A DNA stretch of 8,363 bases from Leptolyngbya sp. SIO4C5 (GTDB lineage Bacteria; Cyanobacteriota; Cyanobacteriia; Phormidesmidales; Phormidesmidaceae). Shown here in pieces: positions 1 through 6,448 of the stretch. The notes below the pieces were generated by a model. It had not been told where the DNA came from. It made no database searches and was given only the letters and a program-made list of their open reading frames with translations. The stretch is taken from the NCBI GenBank assembly GCA_010671965.1, contig JAAHIC010000153.1, positions 1-8,363 of the forward strand, given 5' to 3'. Every line of letters begins with the position of its first letter. The stretch's first letter is position 1. Position numbers and translations under genes: made by a program.

Positions 1-57
1 CAAGCGCAATCTTTCCTCATAGCCATAGACTAAAGGAAAACCCCCTGACCGACTCGA

Positions 58-63
58 TAGAAT
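58..63 (+). promoter_or_regulatory. Possible -10 element upstream of ccdA
   Basis: TAGAAT matches the sigma70-type -10 consensus at five of six bases and lies 43 bp before the ccdA ATG. No good -35 box is present at 16-18 bp spacing (the bases there read GGAAAA), so this is only a candidate for the start of the ccdA-ccs1 transcript. The rest of 1-106 shows no gene. Confidence 0.25.
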
Positions 64-106
64 AGGAAAGACGCCGCTGTTTTGTTGAGGCTTATCCTAA
101 CGACGC

Positions 107-850
107 ATGATTGAGACGCTACAGGCTTATCTATATCAGCTCAGCCAGCTAGCTGACCATTTAGTGAACCAGCAGCTAGGGCACTTATCTTTTCTCAGTG
201 TTGCCATTATTTTTACCGCTGGGCTCCTGACAAGCCTCACCCCCTGTATGCTCTCAATGCTGCCGATTACAGTCGGCTATATGGGGTCTTATGACACTGA
301 AGATCGGCTGCAAGCGGCAGTGCAGTCGGTTTGGTTTGCCCTGGGGTTAGCGACTACGCTGGCGGGCCTAGGCATCGTAGCAGCCGTCTTTGGCAAGGTG
401 TATGGCCAAGTGGGAATCGGCCTACCGATTGTGGTCAGTCTGGTGGCTATCTTGATGGGGCTGAATCTTTTAGAAGCGCTTCCCCTGCGGCTGCCGTCTC
501 TAGGTGCAACTGATTTAGTCCAAAAAAATCTGCCTCAAAGTGTCAAATCTTATCTGCTGGGTCTGACCTTTGGCCTAGTCGCTTCCCCCTGCAGCACCCC
601 GGTTTTGGCGACGCTACTAGCCTGGATTTCGGCTACAGGCGATCCGGTTTTAGGGGCAGCTTTGCTGCTGGCCTATACGGTGGGCTACGTGGCTCCCTTA
701 GTACTGGCCGGCACGTTTACCGCCACCATCAAAAGGCTTTTAGAACTGCGCCAGTGGTCGGGCTGGATTACCCCTGCTAGCGGCGTTTTACTAGTTGGCT
801 TTGGCGTTTTTTCCCTGCTGAACCGAGTTTTAGCCGCTGGTATTTTATAA
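107..850 (+). CDS. ccdA: Cytochrome c biogenesis protein CcdA (thiol-disulfide transporter)
   Basis: A 247-residue, very hydrophobic protein with about six membrane helices, the usual size of short cyanobacterial and plastid CcdA. Two redox cysteines sit where the family has them: C47 in LTSLTPCMLSMLP (first helix) and C162 in GLVASPCSTPVL (fourth helix), each after a proline. The family carries electrons from cytoplasmic thioredoxin across the membrane to lumenal thiol proteins that keep the haem-binding CxxCH cysteines of apocytochromes c reduced. The next gene, 49 bp downstream on the same strand, is ccs1, its System II partner, which supports this role over a DsbD-like general function. 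The start at 107 gives the expected short amphipathic N-terminus before the first helix. The Shine-Dalgarno match is poor: GAGG at 87-90 is about 16 bases from the ATG. Identity is confident from the paired TPC and SPC motifs plus context. Confidence 0.95.
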   Translation: MIETLQAYLYQLSQLADHLVNQQLGHLSFLSVAIIFTAGLLTSLTPCMLSMLPITVGYMGSYDTEDRLQAAVQSVWFALGLATTLAGLGIVAAVFGKVYGQVGIGLPIVVSLVAILMGLNLLEALPLRLPSLGATDLVQKNLPQSVKSYLLGLTFGLVASPCSTPVLATLLAWISATGDPVLGAALLLAYTVGYVAPLVLAGTFTATIKRLLELRQWSGWITPASGVLLVGFGVFSLLNRVLAAGIL

Positions 851-899
851 AACTGCTTTAACTTCCTCGTTTGCATAACCTTAAGACCTAACTTTTACC

Positions 900-2321
900 A
901 TGTCTTCAGATCAGACATCTGCTACAACGACTCGGCTATGGGCAGGCATTAAGCATTATTTTCGGCGCGAACTATTGCCGCTGCTAGCAGACCTGCGTTT
1001 GGCGATCGCGCTTTTACTGGCGATCGCGCTCTTCAGCGTGGCGGGTACCGTGATTGAGCAAGGACAAACCTTAGCGTTTTACCAGGCTAACTATCCAGAA
1101 GATCCCGCCCTTTTTGGCTTCCTGACCTGGAAAGTGCTGCTGATAGTCGGGTTAGATCATGTGTATCGTACCTGGTGGTTTTTGTCGCTGCTGATTTTGT
1201 TTGGCGCTAGCCTCACCGCCTGCACCTTCACGCGGCAAATTACAGCCCTACGCTGGTTTTCTCGTACCTGGAATTTTTATACCCAACCGCGCCAGTTTAC
1301 GAAGCTAGCCCTTAGCAGTGAGTTCTCCGCTGGCTCTCTGGCTAATCTAAGTCCGCTGCTGGAGCAGCGGCGCTATCGCATCTTTCACCGAGACAATTCG
1401 CTCTATGCCCACAAGGGTCTCGTAGGGCGCATTGGGCCGATTGTGGTTCATGCCAGTATGCTGCTGATTTTACTAGGCGCGATCGGCGGCGCAATGACGG
1501 GCTTTTTTGCGCAAGAAATCGTGCCCAGCGGCGAGACTTTTCAAATTCGCAATATTTTTGACGCCGGGCCTTGGGCCGAGGCCCAAATTCCTAAAAACTG
1601 GTCAGTGCGAGTCAACCGCTTTTGGATTGACTATACGCCAGAGGGCGGCATCAACCAGTTTTATTCTGATCTGTCTGTGCTGGATCAGGCGGGGGAAGAG
1701 GTCAAGCAAAAAACTATTTTTGTCAACTCGCCGCTGCGCTACAAAAACGTGACCCTATATCAGGCAGACTGGGGCATTGCCGCCGTCAAAGTAAAGATCA
1801 ACAATAGTCCGGTACTGGAATTTCCTATGGGTAAGCTCAATACCGGCGATGCAGGTCGGCTTTGGGGTACCTGGGTGCCGACAAAACCCGATCTCAGCGA
1901 CGGAATTTCACTGATTGCGAAAGACTTGCAGGGGACGCTGCTGATCTACAGCAATCGAGGTGAACTCGTTTCAACGGTGCGGCAGGGAATGTCAGTTGAG
2001 GTCAACGGCGTCACGCTCTCAGTGGTCGATCTAATCGGCAGCACAGGTCTGCAAATTAAAGCAGATCCCGGTATTCCACTGGTTTATACGGGCTTCGGTC
2101 TACTGATGATCGGCGTGTTGATGAGCTATGTTTCTCACTCGCAGGTTTGGGCACTGGAAACAGAAGCGGGTCAGCTTTTTGTTGGCGGTCGTACCAACCG
2201 GGCACAGGTTACGTTTGAGCGTGAGTTGATCGGTATTTTGGATCAGCTCGCTCAGCCTGAAGTAGAACAGCCAGCAGCGGCAAGGGATCTCTCCCCGTCT
2301 GTCTCAGGTGGGCAGAGTTAA
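900..2321 (+). CDS. ccs1: Cytochrome c biogenesis protein Ccs1/CcsB (ResB family)
   Basis: A 473-residue ResB-family protein, one half of the System II cytochrome c synthase; with CcsA it moves haem across the membrane and attaches it to apocytochromes c in the thylakoid lumen. Predicted helices: about 32-52 ([20 protein letters not shown]), 92-110, 178-200 and 393-411, with a large lumenal domain between the last two. Family landmarks are [12 protein letters not shown] (H184 in helix 3, candidate haem ligand), [16 protein letters not shown] (276-291) and SHSQVWAL near helix 4 (H412). Length is near the family norm. The N-terminal 25 residues are polar and probably stromal. No Shine-Dalgarno sequence precedes the ATG, which is common in cyanobacteria. 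CcsA, the other synthase subunit, is not in this window. Helix 1 carries a HIP1-containing 18-bp tandem repeat, noted separately. Co-transcription with ccdA is inferred from spacing and function. Confidence 0.94.
   Translation: MSSDQTSATTTRLWAGIKHYFRRELLPLLADLRLAIALLLAIALFSVAGTVIEQGQTLAFYQANYPEDPALFGFLTWKVLLIVGLDHVYRTWWFLSLLILFGASLTACTFTRQITALRWFSRTWNFYTQPRQFTKLALSSEFSAGSLANLSPLLEQRRYRIFHRDNSLYAHKGLVGRIGPIVVHASMLLILLGAIGGAMTGFFAQEIVPSGETFQIRNIFDAGPWAEAQIPKNWSVRVNRFWIDYTPEGGINQFYSDLSVLDQAGEEVKQKTIFVNSPLRYKNVTLYQADWGIAAVKVKINNSPVLEFPMGKLNTGDAGRLWGTWVPTKPDLSDGISLIAKDLQGTLLIYSNRGELVSTVRQGMSVEVNGVTLSVVDLIGSTGLQIKADPGIPLVYTGFGLLMIGVLMSYVSHSQVWALETEAGQLFVGGRTNRAQVTFERELIGILDQLAQPEVEQPAAARDLSPSVSGGQS
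1000..1030 (+). repeat. Direct repeat with two HIP1 octamers inside ccs1
   Basis: The 13-mer TGGCGATCGCGCT occurs at 1000-1012 and again at 1018-1030, a period of exactly 18 bp or six codons. Each copy contains GCGATCGC. The in-frame result is the peptide repeat [12 protein letters not shown] within the first membrane helix of Ccs1. This may be a local tandem duplication, or two HIP1 sites tolerated in a hydrophobic Ala-Ile-Ala context. Confidence 0.7.
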
Positions 2322-2379
2322 CAGATAAGAGACTGAGCGTGAAGCAATGGATTGTTAGACAGGTATTTAGCTGGTTAGA

Positions 2380-2400
2380 AATGCGATAACGCATTGTTTC
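2380..2400 (+). terminator. Possible terminator after ccs1
   Basis: AATGCG at 2380-2385 and CGCATT at 2390-2395 form a perfect 6-bp stem with a 4-base ATAA loop, followed by GTTTC. It lies 59 bp after the ccs1 stop, as expected for the end of the ccdA-ccs1 transcript. The stem is short and only half G/C, and the T-run is weak, so this is tentative. Confidence 0.35.
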
Positions 2401-2436
2401 ATCTGTAGCAACGCCCTGATAGCGGTAGGTGAGCGA

Positions 2437-2471
2437 TAGCGCGATCGCTTTGAAATCAGGCGATCGCGCTA
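2437..2471. repeat. Inverted repeat built from two HIP1 sites
   Basis: TAGCGCGATCGC at 2437-2448 and its exact complement at 2460-2471 form a 12-bp perfect stem, extendable by a G-T and a T-A pair, around a loop of about 7 bases. Each arm contains one GCGATCGC octamer (2441-2448 and 2460-2467). The hairpin begins 4 bp beyond the minus-strand ferredoxin stop codon, in the spacer between convergent genes. It would make a stable RNA hairpin from either strand, so it could act as a bidirectional 3' end or an RNA stabiliser. Neither side has a T-run, so a classical intrinsic terminator is not supported. The rest of 2322-2475 holds no gene that I can see. Confidence 0.6.
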
Positions 2472-2475
2472 AGTA

Positions 2476-2703
2476 TTAGGTGGGCGTATTTTGCAAATTG
2501 GGCTTTTCCTCTGGCAAGATAGCGCCTTCAACCGGACAGACCTGAATACAAATGCCACAGTCGATACAGGTGGCAAAATCGATCCAGTACCAGTCAGTTC
2601 CCTTGGTGTTTTTACCAGGGCCGGGGTGAATGCAGGCAACCGGACAAGCATCAACGCAGTCGGCCACGCCTTCGCAAACGTTGGTCACAATGGTATGCGG
2701 CAC
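2476..2703 (-). CDS. Small bacterial-type ferredoxin, probable [3Fe-4S][4Fe-4S]
   Basis: A 75-residue soluble electron carrier of the two-cluster bacterial ferredoxin family. The C-terminal motif is complete: C46-x2-C49-x2-C52-x3-C56-P. The N-terminal motif reads C10-x5-C16-x3-C20-P; the cysteine normally at position 13 is valine. By analogy with seven-iron ferredoxins, C10, C16 and C56 would hold a [3Fe-4S] cluster, while C20, C46, C49 and C52 would hold a [4Fe-4S] cluster. C24 is an extra cysteine. An insertion with aromatic residues (HPGPGKNTKGTDWYWID) separates the motifs. Translation starts at GTG (2701-2703), giving the peptide MPHTIV; an in-frame stop lies seven codons upstream and no ATG is available. 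A GAGAG stretch lies about 6-10 bases upstream. It is the last gene of the minus-strand run, 57 bp after hisZ. Similar 75-residue proteins are common in cyanobacteria (compare Synechocystis Fed8, from memory). It is not PsaC, which has both full CxxCxxCxxxCP motifs. Confidence 0.92.
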   Translation of the reverse strand: MPHTIVTNVCEGVADCVDACPVACIHPGPGKNTKGTDWYWIDFATCIDCGICIQVCPVEGAILPEEKPNLQNTPT

Positions 2704-2730
2704 AGTTTCTCTCGCTTTTTAACTAACATC

Positions 2731-2751
2731 GGTGCGGCCTTGGCGCGCACC
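2731..2751 (-). repeat. Hairpin in the hisZ-ferredoxin spacer
   Basis: GGTGCG at 2731-2736 and CGCACC at 2746-2751 are perfect inverted repeats; inner GC/GC pairs can extend the stem across a one-base bulge. It lies 10 bp after the hisZ stop and 27 bp before the ferredoxin GTG, so it sits in the ferredoxin leader if the genes are co-transcribed. No T-run follows it in the minus direction. It may be a processing, stabilising or weak attenuating element; its function is unproven. Confidence 0.4.
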
Positions 2752-2760
2752 CCTACCAGC

Positions 2761-4002
2761 CTAATTCAGGGCTTCAATTTCCGGCAAACCCGAGACTGGA
2801 ATCCAGGCAATTCGGCTAATTTGGCGCGATCGCGCTAGCTGCCGAATCGCTGCAGGAGCCGTCGGTTCGGCTAGGTGAACTTCTACGCGCACTAAGTTAG
2901 TAGCCGCCCGAATTTTCTGGGCATGGGCAAACGCCGCTGCCGCCGCTTGGGGGGCAGCGGGAACCACTAGCCAATCGGCTGCAGGCAGTTCTTGGGGTAG
3001 CTGATGACGGGCTGCCAGTACCTGCTGCAGGGCTTCAATATTAAGCGAAAAGCCAATGCCGGGATAAGACTGCTGATCTGGATGAAAAACACCCAGCAGG
3101 TTGTCATAGCGACCTCCCTGACCAATCACCTGACGGCCCAGTTCCGTATCGCCTACAACTTCAAATACCACGCCGGTGTAATAGTCAAACGGCTTTAACA
3201 AGCTGAGATCTAGTACTAGGGAGGGAATAGTTACTGATTTTCCTTCCGGTGTCTGAGCCGTTTCCTGCAGGATGGCAATCAGCGATTTTAAGGCCATCAC
3301 GATTTGATGCTGCTCGGCTGTTAGCTCTAGCTGAGACACCGACTGCAACACGTCTTCTGGCCTACCCCGTAGATCTAGCAGCAGCAAGGCTCGCTGCCGC
3401 AGTTCTGTAGATAGGGGCAGAGCTTCAAGCGCTACCCGATCAAGCTGGGCGATCGCCTGCCGCACCTGCTGCCGCACCTGATTCGGGAAAGGCAACAGCA
3501 TTGACTGGGTCAATCCTGCATCGCCCAACACGACATGCCAGGAATGTAAGTTAAGGCTGCTAAGACAGTCTGCCAGCAGCAGCAAAATCTCCGCATCAGC
3601 TAGGCTACCGCCAGAGCCCAGCAGCTCTACGCCCGCCTGATAGTATTCTTGCTGACCGCCATGACTGCCCTTATCGGCATGGCGAAACACATTGGCGTTG
3701 TAATAGAGACGCTGCGGATGGGTCATGTCAGCCATGCGCGTTACCGCAGCTCTGGCGATCGAGGCCGTTAGTTCTGGGCGTAGACCTAGCGGTTCAGACT
3801 GAGGACTTTGCAGCTCAATCACGGTTGACTGCTCAATAGCGCCACCCGCTATCAGCGTACTTAGATGCTCAACCGTTGAAGTGATGATGCGATGGTAGCC
3901 CCAGCGCTGAAAAACCTGGTCAAGCTGATGCTCGATACTGAGCTTCTGTATCACATCTAGTGGGAGCAGGTCCCTAGCGCCAGAGGGGGTTTGATAAACC
4001 AT
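2761..4002 (-). CDS. hisZ: ATP phosphoribosyltransferase regulatory subunit HisZ
   Basis: A 413-residue HisRS paralogue. In bacteria with short-form HisG, HisZ binds HisG and is needed for activity and histidine feedback at the first step of histidine synthesis. Class II synthetase-like landmarks are PSGARDLLP (6-14), LRPELTASIAR (75-84), FRHADKGSHGGQQEYYQAG (106-124), KPFDYYTGVVFE (270-281), GGRYDNLLG (296-304) and GIGFSLNIEAL (315-325). In true HisRS the histidine motif reads RGLDYY and carries an essential arginine; here it is KPFDYY, and the motif 2 region is also altered, which favours HisZ over an active tRNA ligase. Residues about 340-413 form an extra C-terminal domain starting LVVPAA that resembles a degraded anticodon-binding domain, lacking in the shortest HisZ proteins. 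The ATG overlaps the DnaJ-TPR stop by one base (TAATG), with GGAAAG and AAAGG just upstream, so translational coupling is likely. hisG is not in the window. Confidence 0.88.
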   Translation of the reverse strand: MVYQTPSGARDLLPLDVIQKLSIEHQLDQVFQRWGYHRIITSTVEHLSTLIAGGAIEQSTVIELQSPQSEPLGLRPELTASIARAAVTRMADMTHPQRLYYNANVFRHADKGSHGGQQEYYQAGVELLGSGGSLADAEILLLLADCLSSLNLHSWHVVLGDAGLTQSMLLPFPNQVRQQVRQAIAQLDRVALEALPLSTELRQRALLLLDLRGRPEDVLQSVSQLELTAEQHQIVMALKSLIAILQETAQTPEGKSVTIPSLVLDLSLLKPFDYYTGVVFEVVGDTELGRQVIGQGGRYDNLLGVFHPDQQSYPGIGFSLNIEALQQVLAARHQLPQELPAADWLVVPAAPQAAAAAFAHAQKIRAATNLVRVEVHLAEPTAPAAIRQLARSRQISRIAWIPVSGLPEIEALN

Positions 4003-4952
4003 TAGCCTTTCTTTCCACCAAACAATCCAAAGAGTCCGCCGCGTGATTTGCCAGCCGTTTGCGCCTGGGCCTTGCCACTGGCTTGACGACCTCCTTTGCC
4101 GCCACTGGTTTTAGGTTCCAGATTTTCCAAGCGGCGCTGAGCGCTCTTGCCTAACTCGCTTTCAGGACTCAGCTCAAAGACTTTAGCCAGATGAATTTTA
4201 GCCATCTTGGGCTGCCCTTTACGCATATAGACCCCAGCTAGCTGATGGTGACAGCGAGCATTTTTAGGATGAGACTGAAGGGCCTCGCGCAGTTCCAAAA
4301 TGGCTCGGTTGAAGTCTTGCTTATCTTCAAATTCTTTGGCCCGGTTGAGATAGCTTTCAATGACGTTTTGCCGCCGACGGGGAGTAGGCGGCGCGGTGGT
4401 AGCTGACTGGCTAGTGGTCGGAGCGGCCGCTGCCTCAGCCGTCGTCGCTGCCGCTGGCGATCGCCCGGCTGGCTGTCCTTCTGCTGATTTGCGCATCAGG
4501 TAAACCAGGTTCAGCTCGCTAATTTGCCCTATGGTTTCTAGGACCGTATCGAGAGACTCATACTGTTTTTCAGCCAAAGATTTGAGATTGCTGATGTAGA
4601 GCTGCTCAATGTTGCTGCTGGTGAGCATCTGGCGGGCCGTTTCGCTATCGACCTGCCAGGTATCGGGCTGCCGTTTTAGCTGCTGGCCTTTAAGCTGTAG
4701 CAAGAGATTGTACTCAGTGAACTCTTTCTCCTGACTGAGCTTTTCGTAAGCAGGATTCACCAGCTTAGAAAGAAACTCGCTCGCCTGCTTCTTGTCGCTC
4801 TCGCTAGCGCTGGAAAAGCTATCCGGGTGCAGTTTACGGGCAATTCTGAGATAGCGTTTACGCACCTGTTTGGCATCCGCCTCGACAGGTAGCCCCAGAA
4901 CGGCATAGTGATCGGTGAAATCCAGTTGAAAAAGCCCTGCGGTGATATTCAT
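4002..4952 (-). CDS. DnaJ-domain / TPR protein
   Basis: A 316-residue cytoplasmic protein with no signal peptide or membrane helix. A J-domain spans about 15-80 (DHYAVLGLP, then KLHPDSF); the HPD triad at 42-44 that stimulates the Hsp70 DnaK ATPase is intact. A helical middle region (about 100-155) follows, then a low-complexity Ala/Thr/Pro/Ser linker (157-193), then two tetratricopeptide-type repeats (about 200-233 and 234-267, containing AILELREALQSHPKNA and AKIHLAKVFELSPES). The tail (280-316) is basic and glycine-rich and ends GGLFGLFGGKKG. It lacks the G/F and zinc-finger regions of DnaJ proper, so it is a specialised J-protein that probably brings DnaK to a client bound by the TPRs. hisZ is coupled through a one-base overlap, while a 103-bp gap separates it from the phosphatase gene upstream. 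From memory, Synechocystis sll1384 has a similar design. The client is unknown. Confidence 0.85.
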   Translation of the reverse strand: MNITAGLFQLDFTDHYAVLGLPVEADAKQVRKRYLRIARKLHPDSFSSASESDKKQASEFLSKLVNPAYEKLSQEKEFTEYNLLLQLKGQQLKRQPDTWQVDSETARQMLTSSNIEQLYISNLKSLAEKQYESLDTVLETIGQISELNLVYLMRKSAEGQPAGRSPAAATTAEAAAAPTTSQSATTAPPTPRRRQNVIESYLNRAKEFEDKQDFNRAILELREALQSHPKNARCHHQLAGVYMRKGQPKMAKIHLAKVFELSPESELGKSAQRRLENLEPKTSGGKGGRQASGKAQAQTAGKSRGGLFGLFGGKKG

Positions 4953-5055
4953 AGGTGGCTCTAGCGATAGTCCCTCTACTGGGTGAATCCAGCTTAATTG
5001 ATCTCAGTGTATCCTCGGTCTCTGAAAATGCACCAGACTCTTAGCAGTACCCTGC
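4953..5055 (-). other. Spacer before the DnaJ-TPR gene; possible promoter region
   Basis: This 103-bp gap is the longest between co-directional genes here, so a second promoter for the DnaJ-TPR/hisZ/ferredoxin set is possible. I see no convincing -35/-10 pair. A 5-bp stem (AGCAG/CTGCT, 5043-5056) abuts the phosphatase stop, and a weak CTGGG/TCCAG hairpin lies near 4979-4992; neither is followed by a T-run on the minus strand. Confidence 0.25.
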
Positions 5056-5883
5056 TCAGCTTGAAGGAGGTGCGAACTGCGGTAGGGGTCGCACCTGGTT
5101 TAATTCTTGGCTCATTGCCGCGTGTAGGTGACCGTTGGTTGCCAAGATGCGACCAGAAAAGGCATCAAAAGGACTTTGATCGTAAGCGCTTACCTTGCCG
5201 CCCGCTTCTGCTACTAAAACAGCGCCAGCGGCCATATCCCAAGGAGAGAGTCCCCGCTCCCAATAGCCGTCCAAGCGCCCACAGGCCACATAGGCTAAAT
5301 CCAAAGAGGCCGCACCGCCGCGCCGAACCCCCTGGGTCAAATGGGTGAAGTGGCAAAATTCGGCGTAGTTATTGTCTGCTGTTTCGCGGCGATCGTAGGC
5401 AAAGCCGGTCACGAGCAAACTTCTGGCTAAAACTGCCGTCTCAGAAACCTGAATAGGTTGGCGATCGCGCGTAGCCCCCATACCCTGAGCGGCTCGAAAC
5501 AGCTCCTTATGAAAAGGATCAAAGATAGCGCCTACGACAGGTTTTCCCTGAAACAGTAATCCTACTGATACCGCTGAGAACGGATACTGGTGAGCATAAT
5601 TGGTCGTACCATCGAGCGGATCGATCGCCCAAAGATAGTCACTCTCAGCCGCGCCTGCCGCGCCAGATTCCTCGGCTAAGATGGCGTGTTCTGGTACGTG
5701 GCGCTGTAGCACAGCTAGCACCTCAGCTTCAGCTGCTTTATCCGCCACGGTGACAATATTATCGGCCTGTCCCTTTTCCTCTATCTGCTTGAGCTGTCCC
5801 CAGTACTGCTGCAGGATCCCCCCACCAGCCAGCGCCGCCTCAGTAGCAATATCTAAAAAGCGTTGTAAGTCTAATGGCGTCAT
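5056..5883 (-). CDS. Inositol monophosphatase family protein
   Basis: A 275-residue soluble Mg2+-dependent, lithium-type sugar phosphatase. Metal-site motifs are intact: E71-E72 in AILAEESG, WAIDPLDGTTN at 85-95 (D88 and D91 plus the GTTN phosphate loop), and SPWDMAAG at 213-220 (D216). RRGGAASLDLAYVACGRLDG (187-206) is the typical substrate-side segment. The family hydrolyses inositol-1-phosphate, but members also act on histidinol phosphate (HisN), fructose-1,6-bisphosphate or PAP, and the sequence alone does not choose. hisZ two genes downstream makes a HisN-like role worth considering; SuhB-type annotation is the default, as for Synechocystis sll1383 (from memory). The ATG follows the SNase-like gene by 10 bp with no Shine-Dalgarno match, suggesting one transcript. 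The last 15 or so residues are a proline-rich tail outside the fold. Confidence 0.92.
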   Translation of the reverse strand: MTPLDLQRFLDIATEAALAGGGILQQYWGQLKQIEEKGQADNIVTVADKAAEAEVLAVLQRHVPEHAILAEESGAAGAAESDYLWAIDPLDGTTNYAHQYPFSAVSVGLLFQGKPVVGAIFDPFHKELFRAAQGMGATRDRQPIQVSETAVLARSLLVTGFAYDRRETADNNYAEFCHFTHLTQGVRRGGAASLDLAYVACGRLDGYWERGLSPWDMAAGAVLVAEAGGKVSAYDQSPFDAFSGRILATNGHLHAAMSQELNQVRPLPQFAPPSS

Positions 5884-5893
5884 AGTTCGATAA

Positions 5894-6430
5894 TTAGGAG
5901 GGAGACTGCTGCTGGCGAAATTCTGCAGGGGTGAGTCGCAGCGGCTGTTTTGGCTGCCAGATACCGAGGCCGACCAGACGAGCTTGTTCTTGAGCGCGCA
6001 GCAGGGCTGTTTGATAGGGCGAGGTTTCTAAGCTGAGCGGATCGACCAGCACGTAGCCTTCTTGCACGAGCTGCTGATTAATTAGCTGGCGATCGCGCCA
6101 GACATAGGCCCAGAGACGATTGTAATCATCTGGCTCTAAGCTAACAGGCTCTATGCGAACCGTTTTGCCAATGAGTTCCTGCAGGCGCTGCTGCGCGGCT
6201 TCTCCCCAAGGCACCTGCTTCAGATCGGGGGCCTGGATGCCGGCCAGCCGGATTTGATCAACAGCAGCGTTAGGGCCGATTGGCGCTGTCAGCGCTAGGG
6301 TTTGACCGCTCAGCGCCCGCTCGACGCTAACTAGATAGGTCTGCCCGACCGGCAGCGCAGGCTGACAACCCCAAAGACAGCCCCCCAGCCACAGACTCCA
6401 GAGAAAAGCCCAAAAACGCGATCGCAGCAT
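5894..6430 (-). CDS. SNase-fold (thermonuclease-like) lipoprotein
   Basis: A 178-residue protein with a lipoprotein signal: basic start (MLRSR), hydrophobic stretch, and lipobox LGGC with C18 as the likely lipidated cysteine (C22 in LWGC is an alternative). The mature part is a staphylococcal-nuclease OB-fold: VERALSGQTLALT (36-48), IRLAGIQAPDLKQ (60-72), PWGEAAQQRL, DDYNRLWAYVWRDR (101-114), INQQLVQEGYVLV and AQEQARLVGLGIWQP (146-160). Aligned by eye to the classical enzyme, the two catalytic arginines are kept (R61, R105), but calcium ligand D21 becomes Q43, D40 becomes Q66 and general base E43 becomes D69. Activity is therefore uncertain, and a binding role is possible. It lies 18 bp after the Fed2-like gene and 10 bp before the phosphatase gene, so probably in one operon. 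The start at 6430 is supported by the signal peptide and a GGGA-rich leader; a HIP1 site overlaps codons 2-5. Confidence 0.85.
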   Translation of the reverse strand: MLRSRFWAFLWSLWLGGCLWGCQPALPVGQTYLVSVERALSGQTLALTAPIGPNAAVDQIRLAGIQAPDLKQVPWGEAAQQRLQELIGKTVRIEPVSLEPDDYNRLWAYVWRDRQLINQQLVQEGYVLVDPLSLETSPYQTALLRAQEQARLVGLGIWQPKQPLRLTPAEFRQQQSPS

Positions 6431-6448
6431 CGCTCTTTTCCCACCCGC

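Noticed and set aside
1000..1030. Start of a CRISPR-like or mobile repeat array
   Set aside because: Only two units, in frame within a conserved gene, explained by HIP1 and codon context.
2209..2394. 61-residue minus-strand open frame over the ccs1 end
   Set aside because: Overlaps the Ccs1 C-terminus antisense, no recognisable domain, no ribosome site.
2437..2471. Rho-independent terminator
   Set aside because: The stem is strong but no T-run follows on either strand, so it is listed as an inverted repeat only.
2476..2703. PsaC of photosystem I
   Set aside because: PsaC has two complete CxxCxxCxxxCP motifs; here the first lacks one cysteine and the inter-motif segment differs.
2491..2838. 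115-residue plus-strand open frame
   Set aside because: It lies antisense over the ferredoxin, whose cysteine motifs are unmistakable, and over the hisZ end; its translation shows no domain and a compositional bias typical of antisense reading.
3004..3198. 64-residue plus-strand open frame inside hisZ
   Set aside because: Antisense to conserved HisZ motifs (GGRYDN, FDYYTG); no independent evidence of coding.
2761..4002. Annotation as histidyl-tRNA synthetase (hisS)
   Set aside because: The histidine-binding RGLDYY motif is changed to KPFDYY and motif 2 is altered, so HisZ fits better, though the full genome should show a separate hisS.
4998..5348. 116-residue plus-strand open frame
   Set aside because: Mostly antisense to the phosphatase gene with intact catalytic motifs; the peptide is Arg/Pro-rich low-complexity without family features.
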